The translations under genes were made by a program, and so were the position numbers. Shown here one piece after another: positions 47,132 to 56,050 of a stretch of DNA of 64,000 nt. Origin of the DNA: an uncultured Eubacteriales bacterium (GTDB lineage Bacteria > Bacillota > Clostridia > Oscillospirales > Acutalibacteraceae); contig CAKSLH010000001.1 in NCBI GenBank assembly GCA_934466515.1, positions 124,001-188,000 of the forward strand. Reading direction: 5' to 3'. Position 1 is the stretch's first letter; each line of letters opens with the position of its first letter. Under the pieces are notes generated by a model, which was given only the letters and a program-made list of their open reading frames with translations, was not told the DNA's origin and searched no databases.

Positions 47132-48401
47132 TTTCATTTCTCCTCTTTTTTAAACTTAGTTTTAACATATATAAATAGTACATTATGTAAACTATCGCAA
47201 ACAAAACAGTAACCGTAAGCAAAAACAGCTTTACGGATTCCATATATTTTCCTAAAATATATGCTGCACATGAGCAGACGATAAAAAGTGTCTGAAAAAT
47301 AAGTTCTATTCTCTGTTTTCCACAAATTATCATCGAAGGAGTAAGCGTAGATACTACCAACCTTACGCCAAACATCGGAGCAAGATATCTTACATATTCG
47401 CCGGATACTCCCCAGCCCTTTCCGAAAAAGACCTCGAAAGCCCACGGCGCCAAAAGCATTAACAAAATTGTCATCGGAATTGCCAGAGCTACCAAGAAAA
47501 GGCTTGTCTGAACAAAGGTCTTTTTAAAACAGCCTGTTGAGTCATATTCCCTTGCGGCTTTTTCAAAAAATGCTTTTGAGGTGCTTACGCTTATCAAAGA
47601 AAGCGGAATACCTAACATTCTGTAAGACATCGAATAATACGCAAGCACTACCGAACCGAAAAGTCCGTTTATAAAAATATTCAATACCGAATAGGAAAAG
47701 CTGTTTGCAAAGGTTGCAGGAACTGAAAAAAGCGGCTGATCCTTATGCTTTTTCGCAATGCTTTTTAATTCCGCAGCATTAACCGCTTTAATTTTTGAAA
47801 AATTGCTTTTAAACTTTCTTATCTGCTGAAAAAGCTCGGCAAATGCACTTATAACATAAGAAATTACAAGTCCTATTGTTCCGAACTTAAGCGCCCCGAA
47901 GCCTACCAATGTAGCAGCTTTTCCGATTTCCTTGGTAACGCCCGCCGCCGCCATAAGCTTATATTCACGGTATCTGTTATTATAAGAATGCAGAATATTT
48001 AAAAATCCTGTTAAGAGCAAAAATACAAATGTCCATATAAGCACATTTACAAAGGACATTTCAGTACTGCCGGAAACCTTAAAATAAGCCGAATATCCTA
48101 TACTTACAAGAACGCTCAGTGCTACTGTTATATAAAATGAAAGCTTAACCAGAGCGAACATTCCCTTTTCTTCTCTTTCACCTACTATTGCCATATCATA
48201 TCTTCCGCAGATGACAGAGCCAAACATAGTTACGACCGTTAAAAGCAGGGTATATTCTCCGATTTGCTCTTCGGTGTACATTCTCGTCATTAAAGGAGAA
48301 ATCAGAAAAGAAATAATCTGAGCAATGATAGTTCCCGACATCAGTGTTGCTATAGAACGGAAAAAACTATTCTCCGAAATTCGCTTTAAAAAGCTTTTCA
48401 C
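47124..48401 (-). CDS. Wzx-like polysaccharide flippase
   Basis: The 425-residue membrane protein has about 12 hydrophobic segments and the N-terminal RSIATLMSGTIIAQIISFLISPLMTR-type opening of the Wzx/MOP family (landmark SGTIIAQIISFL). Such proteins move undecaprenyl-linked repeat units across the membrane. It starts at GTG 48401, overlapping the polymerase gene stop by 4 bases. Together with the Wzy-like gene it indicates Wzx/Wzy-dependent assembly. Confidence 0.9.
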   Translation of the reverse strand: MKSFLKRISENSFFRSIATLMSGTIIAQIISFLISPLMTRMYTEEQIGEYTLLLTVVTMFGSVICGRYDMAIVGEREEKGMFALVKLSFYITVALSVLVSIGYSAYFKVSGSTEMSFVNVLIWTFVFLLLTGFLNILHSYNNRYREYKLMAAAGVTKEIGKAATLVGFGALKFGTIGLVISYVISAFAELFQQIRKFKSNFSKIKAVNAAELKSIAKKHKDQPLFSVPATFANSFSYSVLNIFINGLFGSVVLAYYSMSYRMLGIPLSLISVSTSKAFFEKAAREYDSTGCFKKTFVQTSLFLVALAIPMTILLMLLAPWAFEVFFGKGWGVSGEYVRYLAPMFGVRLVVSTLTPSMIICGKQRIELIFQTLFIVCSCAAYILGKYMESVKLFLLTVTVLFAIVYIMYYLYMLKLSLKKRRNEND

Positions 48402-49537
48402 GATTTTTCCACACTCCTGAGTTTTTTGAAATTTCCGCTTTTGCTTGCAAGCTTAGAATAAATAAAAATCCAGATAAAAGGATTTTGCCAATAAACACTT
48501 GAAACTAATAAACGGGGAATAAACTGAATTATGCAAAAAAGTTCAAAATCATTTTTGCTTTTAAATAGTCCTTTTATAACTAAAACAATAAATACCGCAG
48601 ATAATATTGAGCCGATTACAGCGCCAAATTCGCAGAAAAGCTGAAGAAAAATATTATGAGTATACTGTCCGTTAGCAATAGTCTCAAAATATCCGATACC
48701 TTTTCCGAAAAAGAAATTTTCCATTATTGTATCTTTAGCAAGATTAAATAATTCAGACCTGCCGGTAAAAATATCGTCACCGAATTTAAATCTGTTCAGC
48801 CAATGAATGTCACTGTATTTTTTTAATAATGCTTCTATAATCATATTGAAGCCGAAAATTATAAATACTGTAAGCAAAACAAATATGACCGCCCAAAGTG
48901 CCTTACGCTTTGATCTTCGTAAAATATAAACGCCAATTAAAACTATAAGAGACAAAACCGCTCCTCTGCAATCACTTAAAAAGAATAAATAATAAATACA
49001 GATTGCAGAAGAAATAATAAGTAATACTCTGAAAAACTTATTGAATAATTTCCAAGAGAAAAACGCCGCTGATAAACCTATTACCATTGTGTAGCTGATT
49101 TCCATTGAACTTTCGTCGTAATTAATTACCTCTGCCCGAGGAATATACTTTAAAAGCGTCAACAATGAAAAAACAAGAAATACAGTTGCAATTGTTTTTA
49201 TTGTTTTGTCACTATTGAATTTCAAAGAGACGAGAAACATGCCTATGGTTCCGTAAATGATAAAATCAGAAAAATATTTCAAACTAAAAGTAGAATCAGT
49301 TATAAGAAATGTGGAAATCAGAAAAGCGGAGAATATAACAGCGTTAACGCACAAAAATTTAATCGAAAACATTCCGTTAAGATTCATTAAAACCGAAACA
49401 GCAAAAAGCAAAAAGGTAAAAATCAAAATATTGTTACTGAAGCTTATTACGGAGGTTATAAGCTTAGTAACCATTGAAATGGATAAAAACAATCCGAGAA
49501 TAACGGAATTTGTATTTATAATTCGATTGTCTTCCAT
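48398..49537 (-). CDS. Wzy-like O-antigen/capsule polymerase
   Basis: The 379-residue membrane protein has about 10-11 hydrophobic segments, a long periplasm-type loop at about 230-280, and the RGAVLSLIVLI segment (Arg-Gly after a Cys-Asp) shared by O-antigen polymerases and ligases of the Wzy_C type. It would join repeat units outside the membrane. The sequence is divergent, as usual for Wzy, and assignment rests on topology and position. AAGGAG precedes the ATG. Confidence 0.8.
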   Translation of the reverse strand: MEDNRIINTNSVILGLFLSISMVTKLITSVISFSNNILIFTFLLFAVSVLMNLNGMFSIKFLCVNAVIFSAFLISTFLITDSTFSLKYFSDFIIYGTIGMFLVSLKFNSDKTIKTIATVFLVFSLLTLLKYIPRAEVINYDESSMEISYTMVIGLSAAFFSWKLFNKFFRVLLIISSAICIYYLFFLSDCRGAVLSLIVLIGVYILRRSKRKALWAVIFVLLTVFIIFGFNMIIEALLKKYSDIHWLNRFKFGDDIFTGRSELFNLAKDTIMENFFFGKGIGYFETIANGQYTHNIFLQLFCEFGAVIGSILSAVFIVLVIKGLFKSKNDFELFCIIQFIPRLLVSSVYWQNPFIWIFIYSKLASKSGNFKKLRSVEKS

Positions 49538-49547
49538 TTTTTTCTCC

Positions 49548-50705
49548 TTATTTCAAAATTTCTTCAGCAATATTCAAACTGTTAAATGCCTTGCAGGGGA
49601 TTTCCTCTTTTTTATCTTTACTTAAATTTTTAAGGGTTTTTAATATTGCGTTTTTCTCATTTTCACAAAAAGCAAATCGACCGTAAGCTTTGAAATACTT
49701 CTCTATTTCGTCTTTATGCTCGCCGTCAAGAATTATAAGCACCGTGCGGTTTGTTGCGGACGCATGATAGATCTTACCCGGAATCTGAGTGCCTTTGCGG
49801 TTGCATACACAAACTATAACATCGCTGTCTTGTTCGATTTCCTCAACCTTTTGCTTTTCTACACGCGGAAATACAGTCACATTATCTTTTAAAACAGGCT
49901 TTAAATCGCTGTTTCCGGCAACTGTCAGCCTGCACTTATTTTCAAGCTCAGACACTGCCTCAAACAGAGGGAGAAGATTCCTGTCCTTTTGGTTATAATC
50001 TCCGCAATAGCACAAATCCAATGTATTGCTTTTATGCTCGGGATATATTTTTTCCTGAGAATATCCTATAGGAACAAAACGGATTTTTTCTTTATATTCG
50101 GGATATTTATTTTTTATATATTCAGCTGTTAGAGGAGACACAAATACCGCTTTGTCACAAAGTGAAATAAGCCGCTTTTCTTCTTTAGAAATCAGAAAAG
50201 ACGGAACCTTTGATCTTTTATTTATATCCCCAGTAAAAGGGTCGCCCCAATACTGAATCCACCTTTTTGCAATTTGCGGATTTGATTTTATAAGCTCATG
50301 AGCAAACAAATGCGAGGACTTGGGATCCGAAGAAGAAATTATCAAATCAAAACTTTGTGATGAAAAATCAATCTTTGAAACCTTTCCGGCTTCGTTTTTT
50401 CTCGAATCATAAAGATTGAATGCAGTATAAACTCTGTAAAGCTTTCCTTTGATTTTTGATTTAAGCGAACCGCGCTCAGCTGAATTTATTCCTTTATGCA
50501 AAGCCCCAAGCTCGACAAAATATCTTTTATTCAATTTTAAATTGAGTATCGTTTTATCAAAGCATTCGGAGCGTTCCTGCGGTTTCGTTGAAAGGGTTGA
50601 AACAGAATGTCCGTTTTCTATCAATCCTTTTATAAGTGCGGTATTCCTGAAATTTGCCGAAGAGCTGTATTCAAGCGGTACGGCGGTAATATATAAAATA
50701 TTCAT
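49548..50705 (-). CDS. Glycosyltransferase, GT4-like (first of three)
   Basis: The 385-residue protein has the GT-B two-domain plan: N-terminal ITAVPLEYSSSANFRN opening, and a C-terminal nucleotide-sugar part with the short segments CGDYNQKDRN and VTVAGNSD-like strands. The classical EX7E motif is degenerate, which suggests an unusual donor or a divergent enzyme. Sugar donor and linkage are unknown. It sits between the polymerase gene and a second GT4 gene with a few bases of spacing. Confidence 0.75.
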   Translation of the reverse strand: MNILYITAVPLEYSSSANFRNTALIKGLIENGHSVSTLSTKPQERSECFDKTILNLKLNKRYFVELGALHKGINSAERGSLKSKIKGKLYRVYTAFNLYDSRKNEAGKVSKIDFSSQSFDLIISSSDPKSSHLFAHELIKSNPQIAKRWIQYWGDPFTGDINKRSKVPSFLISKEEKRLISLCDKAVFVSPLTAEYIKNKYPEYKEKIRFVPIGYSQEKIYPEHKSNTLDLCYCGDYNQKDRNLLPLFEAVSELENKCRLTVAGNSDLKPVLKDNVTVFPRVEKQKVEEIEQDSDVIVCVCNRKGTQIPGKIYHASATNRTVLIILDGEHKDEIEKYFKAYGRFAFCENEKNAILKTLKNLSKDKKEEIPCKAFNSLNIAEEILK

Positions 50706-50709
50706 TTAT

Positions 50710-51846
50710 TTATTTCAAACCCTTATAAAGATTAGTTATTCTTTCTTCCATTATCGACCAGCTGTATTTTTCTTTATAAAGCTGTTTCATGGTCTTGCTG
50801 ATTTCGGGGAAATTCTCTTTTCTTGAAATCAGATCTTCAAGACCTTTTGACAGACCTTCAAAGGAAAAATCTATAAGACAGCCTATTTTGTTTTTTTCTA
50901 TAATCTCGTCAAAGCCCGTATTCTTAGCCATTACCACAGGCTTGCCGAGCATAAGAGACTCATAGAATTTATTCGGTGCGGCATACTTATGATTAGGCAC
51001 TTTTGGGTCATAAATCGCCGTCATAATATCACAGGAGTTTTCAAGAGTAAGAGTCTTTTTATAAGGCAGTTTTCCGTAAAAATAAATTCTTTCGCAGTCC
51101 TGCGCCGCTTTTACTATTTCATTTTCCATAGAACCGAAACCGCCGATATGAAATTCAAACCGCCCGTCCGATTTAACAAATTCAATGATTTCCCTTATAA
51201 ATCTCGAACCTGCAAGAATTCCGACATAGGCAATTTTGCATTTATCCTTTGAACCCTTAAGCTCAAAACCGCTGTCGAATTCTTCTGTCGCTTTAGGAGT
51301 ATTATGAATAATCTCAAGCCTTTTCGGGTAACTGCCGCTTATCTGCTCTTTTCTCTTTTCCGAGCAGATTACCGTTGCATAAGAATTATTGATAACAGAA
51401 AATTCGGATTTTTTAATTTTATCTTTTAAAAATGACGAGGGAATATTATGAGAATCAATATAAAAATCCAAAATATGATAAATAAGCGGTTTGTTATACT
51501 TTTTTGAAATTTTATTTGCGATAAAGCCGGTATCAAAGTCAAAAGCGTGAATAATATCGAAGTTTTTTGCATTACTTTCAAGCCAAGCTTTAAGCTTTGA
51601 CTGAAATTTTCTTAAAGGAATTAAATTTTTCTTTATTCCTCCGCCGAAAACAGCGGGAATTCCGAATCTTATAATCTCCGCGTTTCCTCTTTCAAGCTTT
51701 AATTCTTCGGTTTTATCCTCATTCGAGTTTCGGTCCCACCCTATAACGGTCACCTTAAATCCCAGTGATAGCAGGGTATCCGCAACCTTTTCTACCGGCG
51801 GATCGGGTGAAACCGGATTTGACCTTATCAATACAACCTTTTTCAT
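50710..51846 (-). CDS. Glycosyltransferase, GT4-like (second)
   Basis: The 378-residue GT-B protein opens with RSNPVSPDPPVEKVADTL (a GT4 opening found in Clostridia loci), then KIAYVGILAGSRFIREI in the C-terminal domain and PNKFYESLMLGKPVV, a variant of the EX7E nucleotide-sugar site. Donor and acceptor are unknown. It is separated by 2 and 4 bases from its neighbours. Confidence 0.82.
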   Translation of the reverse strand: MKKVVLIRSNPVSPDPPVEKVADTLLSLGFKVTVIGWDRNSNEDKTEELKLERGNAEIIRFGIPAVFGGGIKKNLIPLRKFQSKLKAWLESNAKNFDIIHAFDFDTGFIANKISKKYNKPLIYHILDFYIDSHNIPSSFLKDKIKKSEFSVINNSYATVICSEKRKEQISGSYPKRLEIIHNTPKATEEFDSGFELKGSKDKCKIAYVGILAGSRFIREIIEFVKSDGRFEFHIGGFGSMENEIVKAAQDCERIYFYGKLPYKKTLTLENSCDIMTAIYDPKVPNHKYAAPNKFYESLMLGKPVVMAKNTGFDEIIEKNKIGCLIDFSFEGLSKGLEDLISRKENFPEISKTMKQLYKEKYSWSIMEERITNLYKGLK

Positions 51847-51848
51847 AT

Positions 51849-52991
51849 CTAGCCTCTAATCAATTCGTTTATATAAATTTCTCTTATTTCTTTTTCAACA
51901 ACCGAAGTATCAAAATCTTTAATTTTTTTAAGATTATATTCTTTCATTTTTTCGCACAGTAAGCTATTGCTGAAAAGCTTTGATATGGCTTCCGAAAAAC
52001 CGCTCGCATCGTCGGGTTTGCAAAGAAAACCGCCCGAGCCGTTTTCTATTAAATCCCTGTTTCCTCTTATATCGCTTAGAATACAAGGCAGACCGCTCGC
52101 CATTGCCTCCATGGCAGATCTCGAAAGCCCCTCACGGTATGAGGGCATAACAAAACAGTCTGAAGCATTATATAAAGCTTTAATATCCGTTATGTAGCCC
52201 AAGAAATGAATATTTTCAGATATTCCAGCGCTTTGTGCCATTGCAGAAAGCTCGTCTTTTTTATCGCCGACACCGCAAAGAATATAATGAATATTCTTAT
52301 TTTTAAGCTTTTCTAAAGCTGAAATAATAACCTTATTATTTTTATTTTCATTAAGCTCTCCGACAGAGATTATCACGAAAGCATCAAGAGGAATATTTAG
52401 CTCCGCTCTTTTTTCGTCCCGCAATTTACCGTCCGATAAATACTGTTTCGAATCAATCCCGACACCTGCAACATAATAAACCTTACCGTTATTTCTTAAG
52501 CGGAATTTTTTGCTTGCAAGCTCAAAATCCTCTTTATTTATAGTTATAAGAGCGTCGGTATACTTAGCGAGCCATTTTTCTACGGGGTAATAAACAAGCC
52601 AGTTTTTCTTAGGCGCACCTTTATAGAAATGGAAGCCGTGCGCCTGATAGATAACCTTTTTCACCTTGCATTTTTTACCTGCAAGTCTGCCTAAAATTCC
52701 GCCCGTAGGGGTATTGCAATGAATATAATCAATTTTTTCCTGCTTTATAAATTCAAGAAGCTGTTTATAAGCTGACAAATTTGATTTGTCAAAAGGATTT
52801 CGTGAAATCGGCAGATTTTTAATTTTTATGCCGTATTTTTCTTCGTCTTTTTCAATTTGAGCCTTTTCAGCACCATGCCAATTAGCAACCTGATAAAAGT
52901 CCATTTTTAAATCGTGTGCTACCGATATACTTGCAGTAACAAAAGTTGTTATTCTGTTTGATATATTTGAAATAAATAATATCTTACTCAC
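51849..52991 (-). CDS. Glycosyltransferase family 4 (third, EpsD-like)
   Basis: The 380-residue enzyme is a clear GT4 member: N-terminal HCNTPTGGILGRLAGKK and QAHGFHFYKGAPKKNW, C-terminal SVGELNENKN, HFLGYITDIKALYNASDCFV and the EX7E motif in YREGLSRSAMEAMASGLP. Retaining transfer from a nucleotide sugar onto the lipid-linked intermediate is expected. It begins at GTG 52991, overlapping the sugar transferase stop by 4 bases, so it may act directly after the priming enzyme. Confidence 0.92.
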   Translation of the reverse strand: MSKILFISNISNRITTFVTASISVAHDLKMDFYQVANWHGAEKAQIEKDEEKYGIKIKNLPISRNPFDKSNLSAYKQLLEFIKQEKIDYIHCNTPTGGILGRLAGKKCKVKKVIYQAHGFHFYKGAPKKNWLVYYPVEKWLAKYTDALITINKEDFELASKKFRLRNNGKVYYVAGVGIDSKQYLSDGKLRDEKRAELNIPLDAFVIISVGELNENKNNKVIISALEKLKNKNIHYILCGVGDKKDELSAMAQSAGISENIHFLGYITDIKALYNASDCFVMPSYREGLSRSAMEAMASGLPCILSDIRGNRDLIENGSGGFLCKPDDASGFSEAISKLFSNSLLCEKMKEYNLKKIKDFDTSVVEKEIREIYINELIRG

Positions 52992-53668
52992 TTAGTTATC
53001 TCCTGAGAAATCTCTTCTTTTTCTACAGGAGCATTAGTATATAAATAATCATGCTTTAAAACCGTTGCGACGGTTTTAAACAGTATTTTAATATCAAGCC
53101 ACATTGAAACATTGTGGGCATACCAAGCGTCCAAAAGTCTTTTATCCCTTACGGGAATACTGTTCCTGAAATATGCCTGAGTGTAGCCGGTAATCCCCGG
53201 ACGGACAAGCATTTTATCAACTTCATCGGGCTTATAATTATCTAACGCCCCTGCTCCGCTAGCCCTCGGTCCGATAAAAGACATATTACCTATTAAAACA
53301 TTAAAAAACTGAGGAACCTCGTCCAAGCTTGTTTTACGCAGGAATTTCCCCACTTTAGTCACTCTTGAATCGTTTTCCGAATTATATGTACTTCCGTCAG
53401 AATTCGTCCAGTTTGGTGCGTTAACAATCATTGAGCGAAATTTGTACATATTAAAAATCTTACTGTTTTTTCCTATTCTTTTTGCCTTATAAAAAACCGG
53501 TCCTCCGTCTTCAAACTTTATTGCTATTCCGACTAAAAGGCTTATTATGAGCAGAAAGGGTAAAGATAAAATCCCAAAAATTATATCAATAAACCTTTTT
53601 ATAAATACCACATAAAAGCTATTGCAGTTATTTTTTGCTGTTTTAATTTTTGTCTTCATTTTCCACAT
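52988..53668 (-). CDS. Priming sugar transferase (polyprenol-phosphate glycosyl-1-phosphate transferase)
   Basis: The 226-residue protein has one N-terminal hydrophobic re-entrant segment (about 25-45) and the family core KRFIDIIFG, DGGPVFYKAKRIG, MYKFRSM, SLDEVPQFFNVLIGNMSFIGPRA and RPGITGYTQA. It is the short PglC/WcaJ-C form that starts repeat-unit synthesis on undecaprenyl phosphate. The frame reaches a TTG at 53680, but ATG 53668, one base after the preceding stop, is more likely; an ATG three codons later is possible too. Confidence 0.92.
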   Translation of the reverse strand: MWKMKTKIKTAKNNCNSFYVVFIKRFIDIIFGILSLPFLLIISLLVGIAIKFEDGGPVFYKAKRIGKNSKIFNMYKFRSMIVNAPNWTNSDGSTYNSENDSRVTKVGKFLRKTSLDEVPQFFNVLIGNMSFIGPRASGAGALDNYKPDEVDKMLVRPGITGYTQAYFRNSIPVRDKRLLDAWYAHNVSMWLDIKILFKTVATVLKHDYLYTNAPVEKEEISQEITK

Positions 53669-53669
53669 C

Positions 53670-54866
53670 TTATTCTTCAATTTTAATATAGTTTTCTAAA
53701 GCGTCTTTTGCTTTTTCGGCAAGTGCTTCCGCTTCGGCAGGCGTTTTCCCTTCTGTAATTACCCAACCGCAGGTATCGGACTTATCACGATATTCTCTTT
53801 GATAATCTCCGACTTCTTTTCTTAAAACTATTTCTTTTATACCGTTTTTTCCTATTAGAGACGAAAAATCTTTAATTTCTGCAATCTTACCCGCCCGATA
53901 AATCAATAATCTTGTAGCTATACAATGCTTGAATTTCGGATTTGGATTGATTTTTTCACCCAAAGCCTGATAGATCGTATTATCAATTACATTAACCCCT
54001 CTTGAAAACGGAACAATATGCGAACCGATAAGATTTTGGCCTATTCTTATTCCACAATCTATAATATACGGCTTTTTATCTTGTTTTGATAATATGATAT
54101 CAAAATTCACACTACCCATATTTATGTCAAGTGCAAAAATTGCTTTTTTTACTTCTTCAACAATTAAATTCTCATCTTCTGCCGACAAGCCTGACGGTGT
54201 ACAATGACCGTAAGAAATTTTTCCGTTTTTATCTTTTTCAAAAGTTGTTTTAATGACCGAATATACATAAGGAATTTTATTGTCCACAAAAGCCTCGACC
54301 GTATATTCTTTTCCATCTATTAAATCTTCTTTATAAATTCTTCCGTATCTTGCGCACGCTAAAGATTCTTTAATTGATTCTTCAATGTTGCTTTCATCAT
54401 TTAAAACTATTACACCTTTGCTACCCGAACCGTCACAAGGTTTAATAACACAAGGAAAATTAAATTTTTTATTTTTTATATCATTTAGAGAAGATATTTC
54501 AAAAAAATCACCCAAAACATTACATCCGTTCTCCGCAAGTCTTTTCTTTATAAGAAATTTATCTGTGGATATTTTTGCTGTTTCAACAGACAAAGCCGGA
54601 AGATTCATTTTTTTGCCAATAAATGCTACGGTATAAAGGGGTAAAGTTGCACCGAAAGACATTACCGCATCAACCATGTTTTCTTTTGCGTATTCCAAAC
54701 ATTTCTCTTTATCCAGAACATCTATAACTTTATAATTATCAGCAACATTAAAACCTTGCGCATTTTTATTTATATCTACGCACAGTGCTTCAAAGCCCAA
54801 TTCTTTTATACGTTTAATAATAGGGACCTGATAATTCCCTCCGCCTATAACCAATATTTTTTTCAT
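53670..54866 (-). CDS. ATP-grasp ligase of the polysaccharide locus (B)
   Basis: The 398-residue protein has a CarB/PurK-like plan: an N-terminal Rossmann-like part (LVIGGGNYQVPIIKR), then the ATP-grasp domain with FPCVIKPCDGSGSKGVIV and metal-site strands VNFDIIL and YIIDCGIRIGQNLIGSH. Enzymes with this fold join a carboxylate to an amine or thiol via acyl phosphate. It is a tandem relative of the ATP-grasp gene at 54869, sharing many positions. Its place behind a PLP aminotransferase suggests an amide-linked substituent on an amino sugar; the substrate is unknown. Confidence 0.85.
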   Translation of the reverse strand: MKKILVIGGGNYQVPIIKRIKELGFEALCVDINKNAQGFNVADNYKVIDVLDKEKCLEYAKENMVDAVMSFGATLPLYTVAFIGKKMNLPALSVETAKISTDKFLIKKRLAENGCNVLGDFFEISSLNDIKNKKFNFPCVIKPCDGSGSKGVIVLNDESNIEESIKESLACARYGRIYKEDLIDGKEYTVEAFVDNKIPYVYSVIKTTFEKDKNGKISYGHCTPSGLSAEDENLIVEEVKKAIFALDINMGSVNFDIILSKQDKKPYIIDCGIRIGQNLIGSHIVPFSRGVNVIDNTIYQALGEKINPNPKFKHCIATRLLIYRAGKIAEIKDFSSLIGKNGIKEIVLRKEVGDYQREYRDKSDTCGWVITEGKTPAEAEALAEKAKDALENYIKIEE

Positions 54867-54868
54867 AC

Positions 54869-56050
54869 TTACTCTCTTACAATTTCATTATTTATTTTTT
54901 CCAGCGCTCTTAAAGTTCTATTATGAGGTTCATTTTCGGTTGAGATAACATATCCGCACCCGTCAAGATTGGTTCTGTAGGGATTTATAACATCGCCGAT
55001 TTTCAAATGATGCTCTGTCATAACTCCGAACTCTTTTTCGATTTTCTCAAAATCAGGTAAGGCTTTAACCCTTCCGGGATCAAGAGCAAGCAGGCTTGTG
55101 GCAACATGCGATTTACTGTTTGCTTTAAAATCGGTTTCATCGCCGACGGCGGTCTTAATCATATTTCCGATATAATCCACGCCTGTTCCAAGAGGAACAA
55201 TATGCGAGCCGATAAGGTTTCCGCCCATTCTTGCGCCAATGTCAACAATATGCACCTTATTGTCATCGGATATAAGCAAATCCATATTAACCGAGCCGAA
55301 ATTTATATTTAAAGCTTTAATGGCTCTTATAACATATTCGCGAACCTTATTTTCCGTGTCCTGCGAAAGGTCAGACGGGTATTCATGCCCGAGCTCCGCA
55401 TAAAAAGGCGGTTTTGTCATATATTTTTTCATAACGGCAAGGACATGAATATTACCGTTTTCAACAAAAATTTCGGCGCCGTATTCATTGCCCGTTACAA
55501 AGCTTTCGATTTCAGCTCTTTTTGTTATAGAGCCTGACATGGCATATTCGCATGCCCTTTTCAAATCCTCCGCCTTATCAACTCTGCCTGCTCCTCGGCT
55601 TCCTGAGCCGTCGCACGGCTTTACCATTACGGGATATTCGATTTTTTCCGAAAGAGCTTCAATATCAGTATTTAAGTTCACCTCAAAGGCCTGCTTAGTA
55701 TCGTCAACCTTATTTTCAAAAAGGCATTTTCTGACTAAATATTTATTTTTAATAAGCTTTGCGCTTTCATAATTAAGTCCGTTTAAATTAAGCTCCCTTG
55801 CGATATAAGAGGCTGTTAAGACCCCGTAATCGGTGGCGGCTGTCAAAACTCCGTCAACATGGTTTTTTCTTGCATATTCAAGGCAGGCTTTTTCATCAAC
55901 AATATTTATACATTCCGAAAAATCCGCATATTTAAAGCCTGCGGCGTTTTTATCCCCGTCCACCGCAAAGGTTTTATAGCCTAATTCCTTTGCCCTTTTT
56001 ATAACAAAGCTTTGCAAAAATCCCGCGCCGATAATAAGTACACTTTTCAA
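54869..56050 (-). CDS. ATP-grasp ligase of the polysaccharide locus (A)
   Basis: The 393-residue protein has the same plan as its downstream neighbour: IIGAGFLQSFVIKRAKELGY Rossmann-like opening, YPVMVKPCDGSGSRGAGRV ATP-binding loop, VNMDLLIS and VHIVDIGARMGGNLIGSH. It starts at TTG 56050, overlapping the aminotransferase stop, nine bases after AAGGGG. The two ligases appear to be products of tandem duplication that then diverged, so they may act on successive or different substrates. Confidence 0.85.
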   Translation of the reverse strand: MKSVLIIGAGFLQSFVIKRAKELGYKTFAVDGDKNAAGFKYADFSECINIVDEKACLEYARKNHVDGVLTAATDYGVLTASYIARELNLNGLNYESAKLIKNKYLVRKCLFENKVDDTKQAFEVNLNTDIEALSEKIEYPVMVKPCDGSGSRGAGRVDKAEDLKRACEYAMSGSITKRAEIESFVTGNEYGAEIFVENGNIHVLAVMKKYMTKPPFYAELGHEYPSDLSQDTENKVREYVIRAIKALNINFGSVNMDLLISDDNKVHIVDIGARMGGNLIGSHIVPLGTGVDYIGNMIKTAVGDETDFKANSKSHVATSLLALDPGRVKALPDFEKIEKEFGVMTEHHLKIGDVINPYRTNLDGCGYVISTENEPHNRTLRALEKINNEIVRE